A DNA stretch of 64,000 nt, taken from the NCBI RefSeq assembly GCF_900604515.1, contig NZ_UWOS01000001.1:434001-498000 (forward strand), written 5' to 3'. The position numbers were made by a program, and so were the translations under genes. The notes beneath the pieces were generated by a model. It was not told the origin of the DNA. It saw only the letters and a list, made by a program, of their open reading frames with translations, and searched no databases. This document shows, one piece after another, positions 45,522 through 54,191 of this stretch. The stretch is from Arcanobacterium ihumii (lineage in GTDB: Bacteria > Actinomycetota > Actinomycetes > Actinomycetales > Actinomycetaceae). Each line of letters starts with the position of its first letter. Position 1 is the first letter of the stretch.

Positions 45522-47485
45522 TATTCTCCTTCCTCTCCTGCCGCCCGATGGACGACCGCGTGATAGAGCGGGTTAAGAAGCAACTCGGCGTGTGTTCCGG
45601 CGTCCACAACTTTTCCCGCATTGTCAATAAAGACCACCTGATCCGACTCATTCAAAAGAATCGGCGAAGCACTTACTACAACCGTAGTTTGATCTAAACG
45701 CTGGGCGTGAAGACGTTCGGCAATGTGTGCCTCCGTGTGTGAGTCCACCGCAGATGTTGGTTCTACTAAAATCAAAATTGGAGCATCTGTAAGTACTGCT
45801 CGTGCCAATGCAAGCCGCTGACGCTGGCCTCCCGAGAGATTTCGACCGCGCTCTGAAACATAGGCGTCCAAACCGTCGTCGGAATCAATGATGTCTAGAG
45901 CATCTGCAACGAACAGCGCACTTCGCATTGCATCGCTTGGCTGCATTCGAGCGTTCATTTCGTGATCGCGATGGGCAACTCCAGTTCCTGTACCGGTATC
46001 AGCCATTTGGCTGCCGATAGCACGAGGACTGGGAACATCTGCGAATTGCCCGGCAAGGTTCGAGCGCAGGCGCCCTTGGAAGAGCTGGGCGATCGCGCTA
46101 GACAAAACAACGTTTTGCCGAACATCACCAAGGGCAATGCTACGAAGATCAATCAATGTTTCTCCATTTGTATCAGCCACCTCGGCAAATACTTGGTGAT
46201 CGTCATTGACGCGAGCAAGGACGTGCGCAATCTCAGCCGTTACATTTGGGTCAGCAGCAACCAAGGCGGTGAATTTACCTGGTTGAATCTTCACGCCCGA
46301 CTTCGGATCACGAAGGGAAACATGCGTCCAATCAAGGCGGGTGGAAGTTGCTTCGCTGCCACCTATTCCTCCTGTGGCGGGTTCAACGAGGTTTGCGTCT
46401 GAAGTAAGCGCCTCTATCTTCAGGATTCGACCCATGCGCTCTGCTCCCACACGGGCATCTGGAACCGCGTGGAAAAGCTGTGTGGCCATCGATACCGGAG
46501 CACCCAAGAACGCCATGTAGCCGAAGAAAGAGACAAGCTCACCGCGAGTAAGGTCACCTTCAAAGATCATCCAAAGGCCCACACTTATAACAACTGCCGT
46601 ATAAATCGCCGGAATCGCCGTACTCAACGCACCAAGGATGGACTGCACAAACGCAGCTCGGATTCCCGCTTCACGTAACGCCGTTGACTGCTCGCGATAA
46701 CGCAGGTTGTATTCGTCTTCACCCCCAACCCCGCGGAGTACCCGCAGGCCGACGACGGCATCGGTACCGAGCGTGGTTAGCTTAGAGCGCTCTTCGCGTT
46801 GGAGTTTCAATCGATTTTGAAGTGGCGTAATAAGGAAACTCATCCCGATGATAACGACGGGAAGACCGATTCCGACCAACAACCCAAGCGGAGCAGAGGC
46901 GCGGATCATCAGAATCACCACAATACCGAAGGAGGTAAAGGCAGAGATTGAAGCAGCGAACGTGGCAAGAAACTGACCTATTTTGCGTGAATCGCCTTCG
47001 GCGGCTGAAACGATCTCACCAGACGCAAAGTGTTGACGTCCACCAGCTCGAATACCAGTGTATTTCTCCACCTGCTTCAATGATGATCCGATGACTCCAC
47101 GAAAGTAAAGCATGACGTTGAAGAAATCGGGGAATGCCGCCATTGCTCGAAACACAATGATCCCAAGAGTAATTAGTGCTCCGGGAATCATTGCGCTGGT
47201 CAATCCGTCATCAAGACCCGAGTCAAGTAAAATTCCCACTGCCCATGGAATAAGTGCACTTCCGAGGAATAGTGCGAAAGTGCCCAGGATACCCGCCCCA
47301 ATGTGAATACGGTTGCCGCGAATAATTGACCGCAAAACATGGTCGGGATCAATTTCTGGAAAATCACCAAACTGTGCCAACTTTGGCCATTTGTTCGGAG
47401 TTGGACCAATCTCAAATTGGCGTTCATTGACGGCGCGTGAGACGCGTTCGGCACGAGGAGAGCGTGTACGTCTAAAAGTACTCAT
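45521..47485 (-). CDS. ABC exporter half-transporter (degenerate ATPase, intact signature)
   Basis: 654 residues: six membrane helices (about 60-345) then an ATPase domain. The Walker A region reads VAADPNVTAE (409-418) without the glycines or Lys. Walker B is LILVEP (571-576), where Val574 replaces the Asp but Glu575 remains, and the switch His is Ala (VVVSASP, 603-609). The signature NLSGGQRQRLALARA (549-563) is perfect. So this half cannot bind ATP at its own Walker site but can complete the partner's site. There is an extra Thr/Gly-rich insertion at about 480-520. First gene of the two-gene operon. Loss of Walker A goes further than in most known asymmetric exporters. Confidence 0.92.
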   Translation of the reverse strand: MSTFRRTRSPRAERVSRAVNERQFEIGPTPNKWPKLAQFGDFPEIDPDHVLRSIIRGNRIHIGAGILGTFALFLGSALIPWAVGILLDSGLDDGLTSAMIPGALITLGIIVFRAMAAFPDFFNVMLYFRGVIGSSLKQVEKYTGIRAGGRQHFASGEIVSAAEGDSRKIGQFLATFAASISAFTSFGIVVILMIRASAPLGLLVGIGLPVVIIGMSFLITPLQNRLKLQREERSKLTTLGTDAVVGLRVLRGVGGEDEYNLRYREQSTALREAGIRAAFVQSILGALSTAIPAIYTAVVISVGLWMIFEGDLTRGELVSFFGYMAFLGAPVSMATQLFHAVPDARVGAERMGRILKIEALTSDANLVEPATGGIGGSEATSTRLDWTHVSLRDPKSGVKIQPGKFTALVAADPNVTAEIAHVLARVNDDHQVFAEVADTNGETLIDLRSIALGDVRQNVVLSSAIAQLFQGRLRSNLAGQFADVPSPRAIGSQMADTGTGTGVAHRDHEMNARMQPSDAMRSALFVADALDIIDSDDGLDAYVSERGRNLSGGQRQRLALARAVLTDAPILILVEPTSAVDSHTEAHIAERLHAQRLDQTTVVVSASPILLNESDQVVFIDNAGKVVDAGTHAELLLNPLYHAVVHRAAGEEGE

Positions 47486-47567
47486 AACTACCTAAAGTGT
47501 TTTAGCTAAGTAAATGTTTAATCGTTGAACATAGATTGATTTCGCAAGCATTATAAAATGATCGAGG

Positions 47568-47573
47568 TATAAT
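47568..47573 (+). promoter_or_regulatory. Candidate -10 box TATAAT
   Basis: A perfect TATAAT is followed 40 nt later by a small reading frame with a ribosome site. No -35 box at standard spacing is visible: TTGATT at 47536 is 26 nt away, which is too far. Supports, but does not prove, a plus-strand transcript here. Confidence 0.35.
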
Positions 47574-47613
47574 AACCATCGACCCCATAGAGCACTGCCG
47601 AGAAGGACCTCGG

Positions 47614-47685
47614 ATGCCCAAAAGCGAAAATCACTTGGGTGCATGGTTGCTGGAAAAACGGAAAAGCGAAAGCACTCAACCGTAA
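47614..47685 (+). CDS. Candidate 23-residue small protein or regulator remnant
   Basis: ATG to TAA encodes MPKSENHLGAWLLEKRKSES plus TQP. AAGGA is 6 nt before the ATG and lies in the loop of a 5-bp hairpin (CCGAG/CTCGG, 47598-47613). The HLGAWLLEKRKSE stretch looks like the first helix of XRE-type helix-turn-helix regulators, so it could be the leftover N-terminus of a lost regulator, a genuine small protein, or a leader peptide. The following 90 bp up to the hairpin at 47778 show no continuation. Evidence is only positional; chance is possible. Confidence 0.3.
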   Translation: MPKSENHLGAWLLEKRKSESTQP

Positions 47686-47777
47686 CATCAGCATTGGTTC
47701 ACAAAAACATTAGATTAAACATAGGACAACACTAGCAGGAAATTCATTTTTTACTCAAGCTATTTTTGAAAAAACTT

Positions 47778-47817
47778 CGAGGGGTGGTTATGAACTCTCG
47801 TTCACAACCACCCCTCG
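47778..47817. terminator. Hairpin terminator downstream of oppA
   Basis: A 17-bp stem with one A-C mismatch, CGAGGGGTGGTT-A-TGAA at 47778-47794 pairing with 47801-47817 around a 6-nt loop. It ends the leftward oppA transcript and would also stop the rightward candidate small transcript. The GAGGGGTGGTT core is shared with the hairpin at 24648. Confidence 0.8.
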
Positions 47818-47868
47818 CCTAGTTAGCCGTGCACTCGGTTAGGTGTGCACTACCTAGCTATCTAATAA

Positions 47869-49590
47869 TCACTTGGTGTAACCAATGTCTTCAGCTGGGA
47901 AGGTTTCAAATGCGGTCGCACCGAAGTTCGCAAGGTTCTTTGGCACAGCCGTGATGGTTGCACGGTAGTAGATTGGAATGGTCATGACGTTATCCCAGAT
48001 AACCTTGTCGGCTTCATTGGTGAGTTCGATACGCTTATCCGGATCGGTCTCCGAAGCCACCTTCTCCATGTATTCCGCGATCTTTGGATCGTCAACACCG
48101 GAGTAGTTCATCTGTGAGTTAGGACCGTAAATCTGACCAATATTTGCCATTGGGTATGGGGTACCCTGCCAGGTGAAGGCAGCAGTTTCAAATTCGCCTG
48201 CACCGATCTTGGTGAAGAATTCCTTCGAGGTGGTATCTTCGAAATCAACCTTGACGCCAATTTCCTTCATCTGAGCCTGGAGGGATGCACCTTCGTTAGC
48301 AGATGTCGGTGTATCTGGAAGGCGGAGGTACTTGAAGCCAAGAACCTTTCCGTCCTTTTCATAGTACTTGGTGGCATCGTTCATCTTGTAGCCAAGATCT
48401 TCAATTTCCTTCTTGGATGCCTCTGGATCGAACTTCACCGAGTTATCCTTGTAGCCCTTCTGGTTCGGCATGAAGAAGTGGTTACCCAGCTTCATATCCA
48501 TCTTCGCGCTTGGAAGTCCTGCAAGATCGGAAGCGATGATGTCGTCAGTGTTAATACCCTTTTGGATTGCCTGGCGGAGTGCCTTGTCCGCAAGAACACC
48601 AGCCTTGGAGTTCACCGTGAAGTGACGCCACTGTACCGAAGCAGAGGTCTTGATGTCTGCATCTGGGCGGCCCTTAACAAGTTCGTAAGTCGAAGCATCA
48701 ACGATCATGTCAACGACGTCGAGCTCTTTGTTAGCAAACGCGGTTGCGGTTGCATCAACTTCCATTGCGGAGAAAGTAACGGTATCGAGGATTGCCTCGT
48801 CTCCCCACCAGTTCTCATTCTTCTTTAAAGTAATAACACCCTTGGCGTTATCTACCGAATCAACCTTGAATGGACCAGCAAAGTAGTTATTAATCTTTGA
48901 AAGATCCGTCCATCCCTTGTTAAAAGTGGTTGCATCCTTGAAGCCTTCAGCTGGGTATACCCCTGAGAGATTAGCCGACCAGTCTGGGTACTTCTTGTTG
49001 TATTTAACTACAACTTCGAACTGATCTTTACCCTGTTCAATGCTGGAAATCTGCTTCCATCCGTCGGTTGAACCACAGAGGTACTGAGCATCCGGGTTAG
49101 CCTTCTCCGGATCAACGGAATCATCGTTACAGGCATCCCAAGTCGCTTTGTAATCGGTGTAGTCGATAGCACGACCAGAATTCCACTTTGCCTTCGGGTT
49201 AAGGGTGAGTGTTACAGTCTGCTTAACGTCACCGTTTTCGGTGTCGTCGTACTTAAATGACTCAACATAGTTCTTGTTTTCCTTGAAAGTACCGTCTTCG
49301 GCATACTTCCAGTTGGCAGGAGCGATAAAACCATAAATCTTGTTGATGTCAGCTGTGGTGCCATCAAACTGCATGTAGTTGTAGTTGGTAGGCATCGAAG
49401 AAATCGAGAGGCGCAGGTTACCGCCCTTTTCGAGCTTGTCGCGGTCAACGCGGTTAACGTCGGAACCTGGCAACGAATTCGATGAATCCCCACCTTCGGC
49501 TCCCTTGGAGCCGGAATCAGCACTTGAGCACGCGCCCAAAACTAGTGCTGCTGAAGCTAACAATGCAAAACTTGCTTTCTTCAATCGCAT
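47869..49590 (-). CDS. oppA: Oligopeptide ABC transporter substrate-binding lipoprotein
   Basis: 573 residues. A lipoprotein signal (MRLKKASFALLASAALVLGA then Cys21) is followed by a Ser/Gly-rich spacer and an SBP family 5 domain (GGNLRLSISSMPTNYNYMQ, VTLTLNPKAKWNSGRAIDYTDYKATWDAC, ALRQAIQKGINTDDI). It captures peptides, possibly specific ones, outside the membrane and hands them to OppBC. An ideal AAGGAGG site precedes the ATG, suggesting high translation. Unusually it is the last gene of the set, 244 bp behind oppDF and after a hairpin, so it may have its own promoter. Peptide specificity is unknown. Confidence 0.93.
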   Translation of the reverse strand: MRLKKASFALLASAALVLGACSSADSGSKGAEGGDSSNSLPGSDVNRVDRDKLEKGGNLRLSISSMPTNYNYMQFDGTTADINKIYGFIAPANWKYAEDGTFKENKNYVESFKYDDTENGDVKQTVTLTLNPKAKWNSGRAIDYTDYKATWDACNDDSVDPEKANPDAQYLCGSTDGWKQISSIEQGKDQFEVVVKYNKKYPDWSANLSGVYPAEGFKDATTFNKGWTDLSKINNYFAGPFKVDSVDNAKGVITLKKNENWWGDEAILDTVTFSAMEVDATATAFANKELDVVDMIVDASTYELVKGRPDADIKTSASVQWRHFTVNSKAGVLADKALRQAIQKGINTDDIIASDLAGLPSAKMDMKLGNHFFMPNQKGYKDNSVKFDPEASKKEIEDLGYKMNDATKYYEKDGKVLGFKYLRLPDTPTSANEGASLQAQMKEIGVKVDFEDTTSKEFFTKIGAGEFETAAFTWQGTPYPMANIGQIYGPNSQMNYSGVDDPKIAEYMEKVASETDPDKRIELTNEADKVIWDNVMTIPIYYRATITAVPKNLANFGATAFETFPAEDIGYTK

Positions 49591-49790
49591 ATGAGTCCTC
49601 CTTCAGGACGAATGATCCCCAAGGTCAAATTGTTAGAAGATCAAACTTATCCAATAGATTAATGAAGAAAATTACGCCATGCACATTCAATAAGCAAGCG
49701 TTACCAATTCGTTACTATTAAAATAATTGGATAAATGTAAGGGAGGAAACCCGAAGGTCTCCTCCCAAACTCAATAACATGCCGTCGTCA

Positions 49791-49812
49791 TTCCTCGAAA
49801 TAAATCGAGGAA
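49791..49812 (-). terminator. Small hairpin between oppDF and oppA
   Basis: TTCCTCGA and TCGAGGAA pair perfectly (8 bp) around AATAAA, 22 nt after the oppDF stop. There is no U-tract, so partial termination or transcript-end protection is more likely than full termination. A second 7-bp hairpin (GGGAGGA/TCCTCCC, 49741-49766) lies further on. Confidence 0.45.
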
Positions 49813-49834
49813 CGCTACAAAAATCGCGAAAATC

Positions 49835-51964
49835 CTAGAAAAGCTTCAACGGACGCGGATAGTAGCAAGCCGCCTGGTGATCTTCTCCGATCTGTGTATA
49901 ATCGGGGTGCTTAGAAGAACAAATCTGCTTTTCCCCTTCACCCAAAATCTCATATACTGGGCAACGTGTCACGAAGCGGCAACCCGTTGGAGGGTTGGCT
50001 GGTGACGGAAGATCACCCTTAAGAATTATGCGATCACGCGAGCGTTCTTTCTGCGGATCTGGAATTGGAATCGCAGAAAGAAGCGCCTGAGTGTACGGAT
50101 GTTGAGGCTTTTCAAATACAGCATCAACATCGCCGATTTCCACAATCTTGCCTAAATACATGACCGCAACTCTGTCCGCAATGTGGCGCACAACAGACAA
50201 ATCATGCGCAACGAACAAATACGACAGCCCCAATTCCGAACGGAGATTATCAAGCAAGTTGATGACACCAGCTTGGATTGAAACATCAAGAGCGGAAACT
50301 GGTTCATCAAGTACAAGCAAACTTGGTTCAAGTGCAAGTGCTCGCGCGATACCAATACGCTGACGCTGACCACCCGAGAAGTTTCGTGGGTAACGATTGA
50401 CGTGAGCTGGTTCAAGACCAACCATCGTCATCAATTCAGCAACCCGCTTTTCGATATCCGCCTTAGCGTATCCGTTATACTTCAGCGGCTCAGCGATAAT
50501 ATCGAAAATTGGCATACGCGGATCAAGAGAAGCCATCGGATCCTGGAATACAACCTGGAGATCCTTGCGGATTCGCTTTCGGTCCGAACGGTTCATCTCC
50601 TTTGTGTCTTCGCCGAGAACAACAATCTTGCCGTCTTGAGGCTTGATCAGGTCAAGCGCCTGCACCAAAGTGGTGGTCTTTCCCGAGCCCGATTCGCCCA
50701 CAAGCCCAAGTGTTTCGCCTTGACGAATATCGAAGGAGACGCCGTCGACCGCATGGACTGTACCCACACGGCGCTTAAACACCGCACCCTTCATCAATGG
50801 GAAGTACTTCTTGAGATTCTCAACGCGCAGAACTTCTTTTCGTTCTGCTCGAGGAACTTCAGACATCGCTGGTGACACTGCAGCTGGAAGCGGATAAATG
50901 TCAGTATACTTACGCGATTCGTGGCGAATTTCCTCACCGCGAACGCAAGCCACCTTGTGCGGATAGGCATCATAACTATTACGCACTTCTACAAGCTCTG
51001 GCTCACCTTCAAGGCAAGAGCGACGCGCCACTGGGCAACGTGGAGCAAACGGACATCCCGTGGGTTCAAAGAGCATCGACGGCGGGTTACCTTCAACAGC
51101 CGCAAGCTGGTATTCTTTGCGCGAATCAAGGCGAGGCAAGGAGCCGAGCAGACCGATGGTGTAGGGCATCGCCGAGTGATAGAAGATTTCATCTACGTGG
51201 CCGCTTTCAACAACACGGCCCGCATACATAACCATCACTTTGTCCGCGATACCAGCGACTACACCGAGGTCATGAGTGATCATGATGACGGCAGCACCAG
51301 TTTCTTTTTGCGCCTTACGAAGCACATCCAGAATCTGTGCCTGAATTGTTACATCCAGTGCCGTCGTTGGTTCGTCGGCGATGATGAGGTCTGGGTTGTT
51401 GGCAATCGCCATTGCGATCATGGCACGCTGACGCATACCACCAGAGAATTCGTGAGGGAATGCCTTTACTCGAATTTCAGGATTCGGAATTCCAACGATC
51501 TCAAGGAGCTCAATTGCTCGCTTACGTGCATCTTCCTCAGAGTAATTCTGGTGAATGAGGAGCGCTTCAACGATCTGATCACCGATAGTGTAAACCGGGG
51601 TAAGCGCTGAAAGCGGATCCTGGAACACCATACCGATGGTTTTACCTCGTACATTTGAAAGGTAAGCATCGGAACGACCGAGCATCTCTTGACCATGGAT
51701 CTTTACGGATCCGTCAAGTTTAGCACTCGAATCCAACAAACCCATGATTGCCATAGAGGTGACGGACTTTCCAGAACCGGATTCGCCCACCACACCAAGC
51801 ACTTCTCCGGAGCTCACCGAGAAGTTCACACCGCGCACAGCGTGGACGGTTCCATCTTCAGAGGGGAAACGAACATGGAGGTCCGAAACCTCAACGACGG
51901 GTACCCCCGCCTTTGCAACAGGGAGATCGTTCGACTCGAAAACAGGAGCATTGTTGTTCTTCAT
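49835..51964 (-). CDS. oppDF: Fused dual-ATPase subunit of oligopeptide ABC transporter (OppD-OppF)
   Basis: 709 residues with two complete nucleotide-binding domains. First half (about 20-330): Walker A GVVGESGSGKS, signature FSGGMRQRAMIAMA, Walker B LIIADEPTTALD, and the oligopeptide-type C-terminal motif CPFAPRCPVARRSC. Second half (about 375-705): GLVGESGSGKTT, FSGGQRQRIGIARAL, LLVLDEPVSALD, and CRFVTRCPVYEILG. It energises peptide uptake through OppBC. Many actinobacteria have this fusion instead of separate OppD and OppF. The ATG overlaps the oppC stop by 4 bases (ATGA). The Cys motifs may bind an iron-sulfur cluster, as shown for some Dpp/Opp ATPases; inferred here. Confidence 0.94.
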   Translation of the reverse strand: MKNNNAPVFESNDLPVAKAGVPVVEVSDLHVRFPSEDGTVHAVRGVNFSVSSGEVLGVVGESGSGKSVTSMAIMGLLDSSAKLDGSVKIHGQEMLGRSDAYLSNVRGKTIGMVFQDPLSALTPVYTIGDQIVEALLIHQNYSEEDARKRAIELLEIVGIPNPEIRVKAFPHEFSGGMRQRAMIAMAIANNPDLIIADEPTTALDVTIQAQILDVLRKAQKETGAAVIMITHDLGVVAGIADKVMVMYAGRVVESGHVDEIFYHSAMPYTIGLLGSLPRLDSRKEYQLAAVEGNPPSMLFEPTGCPFAPRCPVARRSCLEGEPELVEVRNSYDAYPHKVACVRGEEIRHESRKYTDIYPLPAAVSPAMSEVPRAERKEVLRVENLKKYFPLMKGAVFKRRVGTVHAVDGVSFDIRQGETLGLVGESGSGKTTTLVQALDLIKPQDGKIVVLGEDTKEMNRSDRKRIRKDLQVVFQDPMASLDPRMPIFDIIAEPLKYNGYAKADIEKRVAELMTMVGLEPAHVNRYPRNFSGGQRQRIGIARALALEPSLLVLDEPVSALDVSIQAGVINLLDNLRSELGLSYLFVAHDLSVVRHIADRVAVMYLGKIVEIGDVDAVFEKPQHPYTQALLSAIPIPDPQKERSRDRIILKGDLPSPANPPTGCRFVTRCPVYEILGEGEKQICSSKHPDYTQIGEDHQAACYYPRPLKLF

Positions 51965-52986
51965 GCCTTGCCTCCAGACTTTGAGGTTGGATCGATGGCG
52001 TCACGGAGACCGTCACCGATGAAGTTCACGGAAACGAGCATTAGAACCAGCACGAGAGCTGGAGCAACGAATAGCCATGAATGGGTGAGTGCAGATGCCT
52101 GACCTTGACCGATCAAAGAACCGAGGGAAACCTGTGGATCCTTGATTCCAAACCCGAAGTATGAGAGCGAGGTTTCACCGAGCACCGAAACCGCAACACC
52201 TAGCGTGAAATCAATAATCAACAACGAGGAGATATTCGGAATGATGTGGCGTCCGATGATCACACGCGAAGGAACAGACATGTACCGCGCTGCATTTACG
52301 TAGTCGAGGTTCTTGACGGACATAGTCATTGCACGTACAACACGCGCCGTAAGTGTCCAACCAAATGCAGCAAGCAAGACGATCAGCCAGAAGAGCGAGG
52401 ACTCTTCAGCACCTACGTTCCGGAGAACAACAGCGAGAATCAAGAAGGACGGAATGACGAGCATAAGGTCAATAAACCAGGTTACGAAGCGGTCGAAAAT
52501 TCCACCGAAGTATGCTGCGGCCGATCCCACCAAAGCCGCGATCGAAGTCTGGAGTGCGGCGACGGCAAATCCGATCACCAAAGACTTACGCAGACCTTCG
52601 AGGGTCATGGCGAACATATCGCGACCTTGCTTATTTGTACCGAACCAGTGAACCGAGTCTGGTGGCAATAGGTAGTGACCACGGTCGCGTTCCATATAAT
52701 CCCACGGAGAGATGTACTTTCCGAAAAGAGCTAAGAAGATGATGATTGCCATTCCAATCACGCCAACGAGCGCAGTCTTATTGCGGAAGAAACGGCGTGC
52801 GATTAATTGACCACGCGAAAGCCGCTTGCCTGCGTGGTGCTTTTCATTTTCGGCTTCGAGCAGCTCAATGACCTCCCGACGCTCTTCGTCAGTGACCATT
52901 GTAGAATGGACGAATACTGGAGTAGCGGCTGGTTCTTCGTTGCCAGCCGGGACAGCGGCATTAGCCATAGGAATATTTGTAGTCAT
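51961..52986 (-). CDS. oppC: Oligopeptide ABC transporter permease (OppC-like)
   Basis: 341 residues. A cytoplasmic N-terminus of about 80 residues is followed by the first helix (TALVGVIGMAIIIFLALFGKYI), a periplasmic-type loop (DYMERDRGHYLLPPDSVHWFGTNKQGRDMFA, the OppC signature), and five more helices. The EAA-like loop NAARYMSVPSRVIIGRHIIPN contacts the ATPase. One subunit of the translocation pore. The ATG shares one base with the oppB stop (TAATG) and the 3' end overlaps oppDF. Confidence 0.94.
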   Translation of the reverse strand: MTTNIPMANAAVPAGNEEPAATPVFVHSTMVTDEERREVIELLEAENEKHHAGKRLSRGQLIARRFFRNKTALVGVIGMAIIIFLALFGKYISPWDYMERDRGHYLLPPDSVHWFGTNKQGRDMFAMTLEGLRKSLVIGFAVAALQTSIAALVGSAAAYFGGIFDRFVTWFIDLMLVIPSFLILAVVLRNVGAEESSLFWLIVLLAAFGWTLTARVVRAMTMSVKNLDYVNAARYMSVPSRVIIGRHIIPNISSLLIIDFTLGVAVSVLGETSLSYFGFGIKDPQVSLGSLIGQGQASALTHSWLFVAPALVLVLMLVSVNFIGDGLRDAIDPTSKSGGKA

Positions 52987-53996
52987 TAGCTCACCCTGAC
53001 TCGTGGATCAACAGCTGCAATAAAGAGGTCTGAAAGGAACGCACCGGATAGCGTTGCTGCGCCGGAGAATGCAACGACGGCAACAGTACCGTTGATGTCC
53101 ATGTTGCGGATCGTTTGAATACCGTAGATACCCATACCTTGCCATCCGAATACCTGTTCAGTGATTGCACCACCTAGGATCAAAGTAGCCATACCAAATG
53201 CAAAGTAGGTTGCGATTGGGATAAGTGAGGTACGAAGTGCATGACGGCGAATGGCTTTACCAAAACGTAAACCCTTTGCGCGAGCCGTGCGGACATAGTC
53301 TTGACCAAGGGTGTCTAGCATCAGGTTGCGCTGGTAGCGCGAGTAAGTAGCGAGACCGCCAAGGGACATGGAAATCGTTGGCAAGAGCAAATGCTGGGCT
53401 CGATCAACGACTTGAGCAACGGTACCATCCGGCGGAACTGCCGCCGTGGGTCCAATGAATTCGAAGAACTGAACACCTGTTTTTTGGTTAACCCAAGTGG
53501 CAGCAATTTGCAAGAACACGGCGTAAACCATAACAGGAGTGGAGATGATGATCATCGAAAAGATTGTAAGGACGCGATCGCGCTTTGAGTACTGATGAAC
53601 TGCAGACCATGCACCGAGCGCTACACCACCAAAGATACCGATAAGGAAGCCAAGCACTACGAGCTGCAATGAAATAAGGATACGGTTTCCAATTTCATCA
53701 TTGACTGGCGCGCCCTTTGGCGAATATCCCCAGTTCCATTCGGTGAAGACCAGACGAATCCATTCACCAAAACGCTCAAGGACCGGAGTCTGTGGATTAA
53801 TATTCCACTGGTAAAGACGCGTATCAACCGCAGCAATAACTGCCTGCGGGTCCACGTTGGCCTTTGACGTCAACTCAGTTTCAATGGCAATGTCACGCGG
53901 ATTGAGCTGCGTACCAGCCAAGATGTAAGCGATTGTGATAGCCACAACCAACAAGACTGCGTAATTTAGCAGTCTCCTCAACAGGAATTTAAACAT
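52986..53996 (-). CDS. oppB: Oligopeptide ABC transporter permease (OppB-like)
   Basis: 336 residues from MFKFLLRRLLNYAVLLVVAITIAYIL; an ATG three codons upstream abuts its own AGGA, so the inner ATG, about 9 nt from it, is preferred. Six helices and the EAA-like loop YVRTARAKGLRFGKAIRRHALRTSLIP typical of OppB/DppB. The loop after the first helix is large (about residues 30-100), as usual for the subfamily. First gene of the operon oppB-oppC-oppDF; the promoter must lie in 53997-54190, where it faces the divergent lipB, but no clear boxes can be named. Confidence 0.94.
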   Translation of the reverse strand: MFKFLLRRLLNYAVLLVVAITIAYILAGTQLNPRDIAIETELTSKANVDPQAVIAAVDTRLYQWNINPQTPVLERFGEWIRLVFTEWNWGYSPKGAPVNDEIGNRILISLQLVVLGFLIGIFGGVALGAWSAVHQYSKRDRVLTIFSMIIISTPVMVYAVFLQIAATWVNQKTGVQFFEFIGPTAAVPPDGTVAQVVDRAQHLLLPTISMSLGGLATYSRYQRNLMLDTLGQDYVRTARAKGLRFGKAIRRHALRTSLIPIATYFAFGMATLILGGAITEQVFGWQGMGIYGIQTIRNMDINGTVAVVAFSGAATLSGAFLSDLFIAAVDPRVRVS

Positions 53997-54191
53997 GCGA
54001 GGCATCCTATTCTTTGGCGTTCTTTAGCGGCATTACCAACCTATCTAGAAGAAAATCGCCAATTATTTATGGTCTGGTTAGGAAGTCTATAACCTTTCCT
54101 TACCGTAATGCCATTTCATCTCAGATTAATTGCAGTACGGCTCACACCCATAAAATAGAGAACAATCCACGATCGAACTAGGGTGACTTTT

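Larger units (their letters stand above)
47486..47868. other. 383-bp intergenic region with candidate small transcription unit
   Basis: The region lies between the exporter operon (leftward, starting at 47485) and the oppA stop at 47869. It contains, in plus-strand order, a TATAAT box (47568), a small hairpin with a ribosome-site-like AAGGA in its loop (47598-47613), a 23-codon reading frame (47614-47685) and a long hairpin (47778-47817). The exporter operon's own promoter should lie near 47486-47560, but I see no clear boxes. Confidence 0.5.

Noticed and set aside
50921-51610. 229-codon open frame opposite to oppDF
   Set aside because: It lies fully inside a well-supported ABC ATPase gene, has no recognisable family and no ribosome site; long antisense frames are expected here from codon bias.
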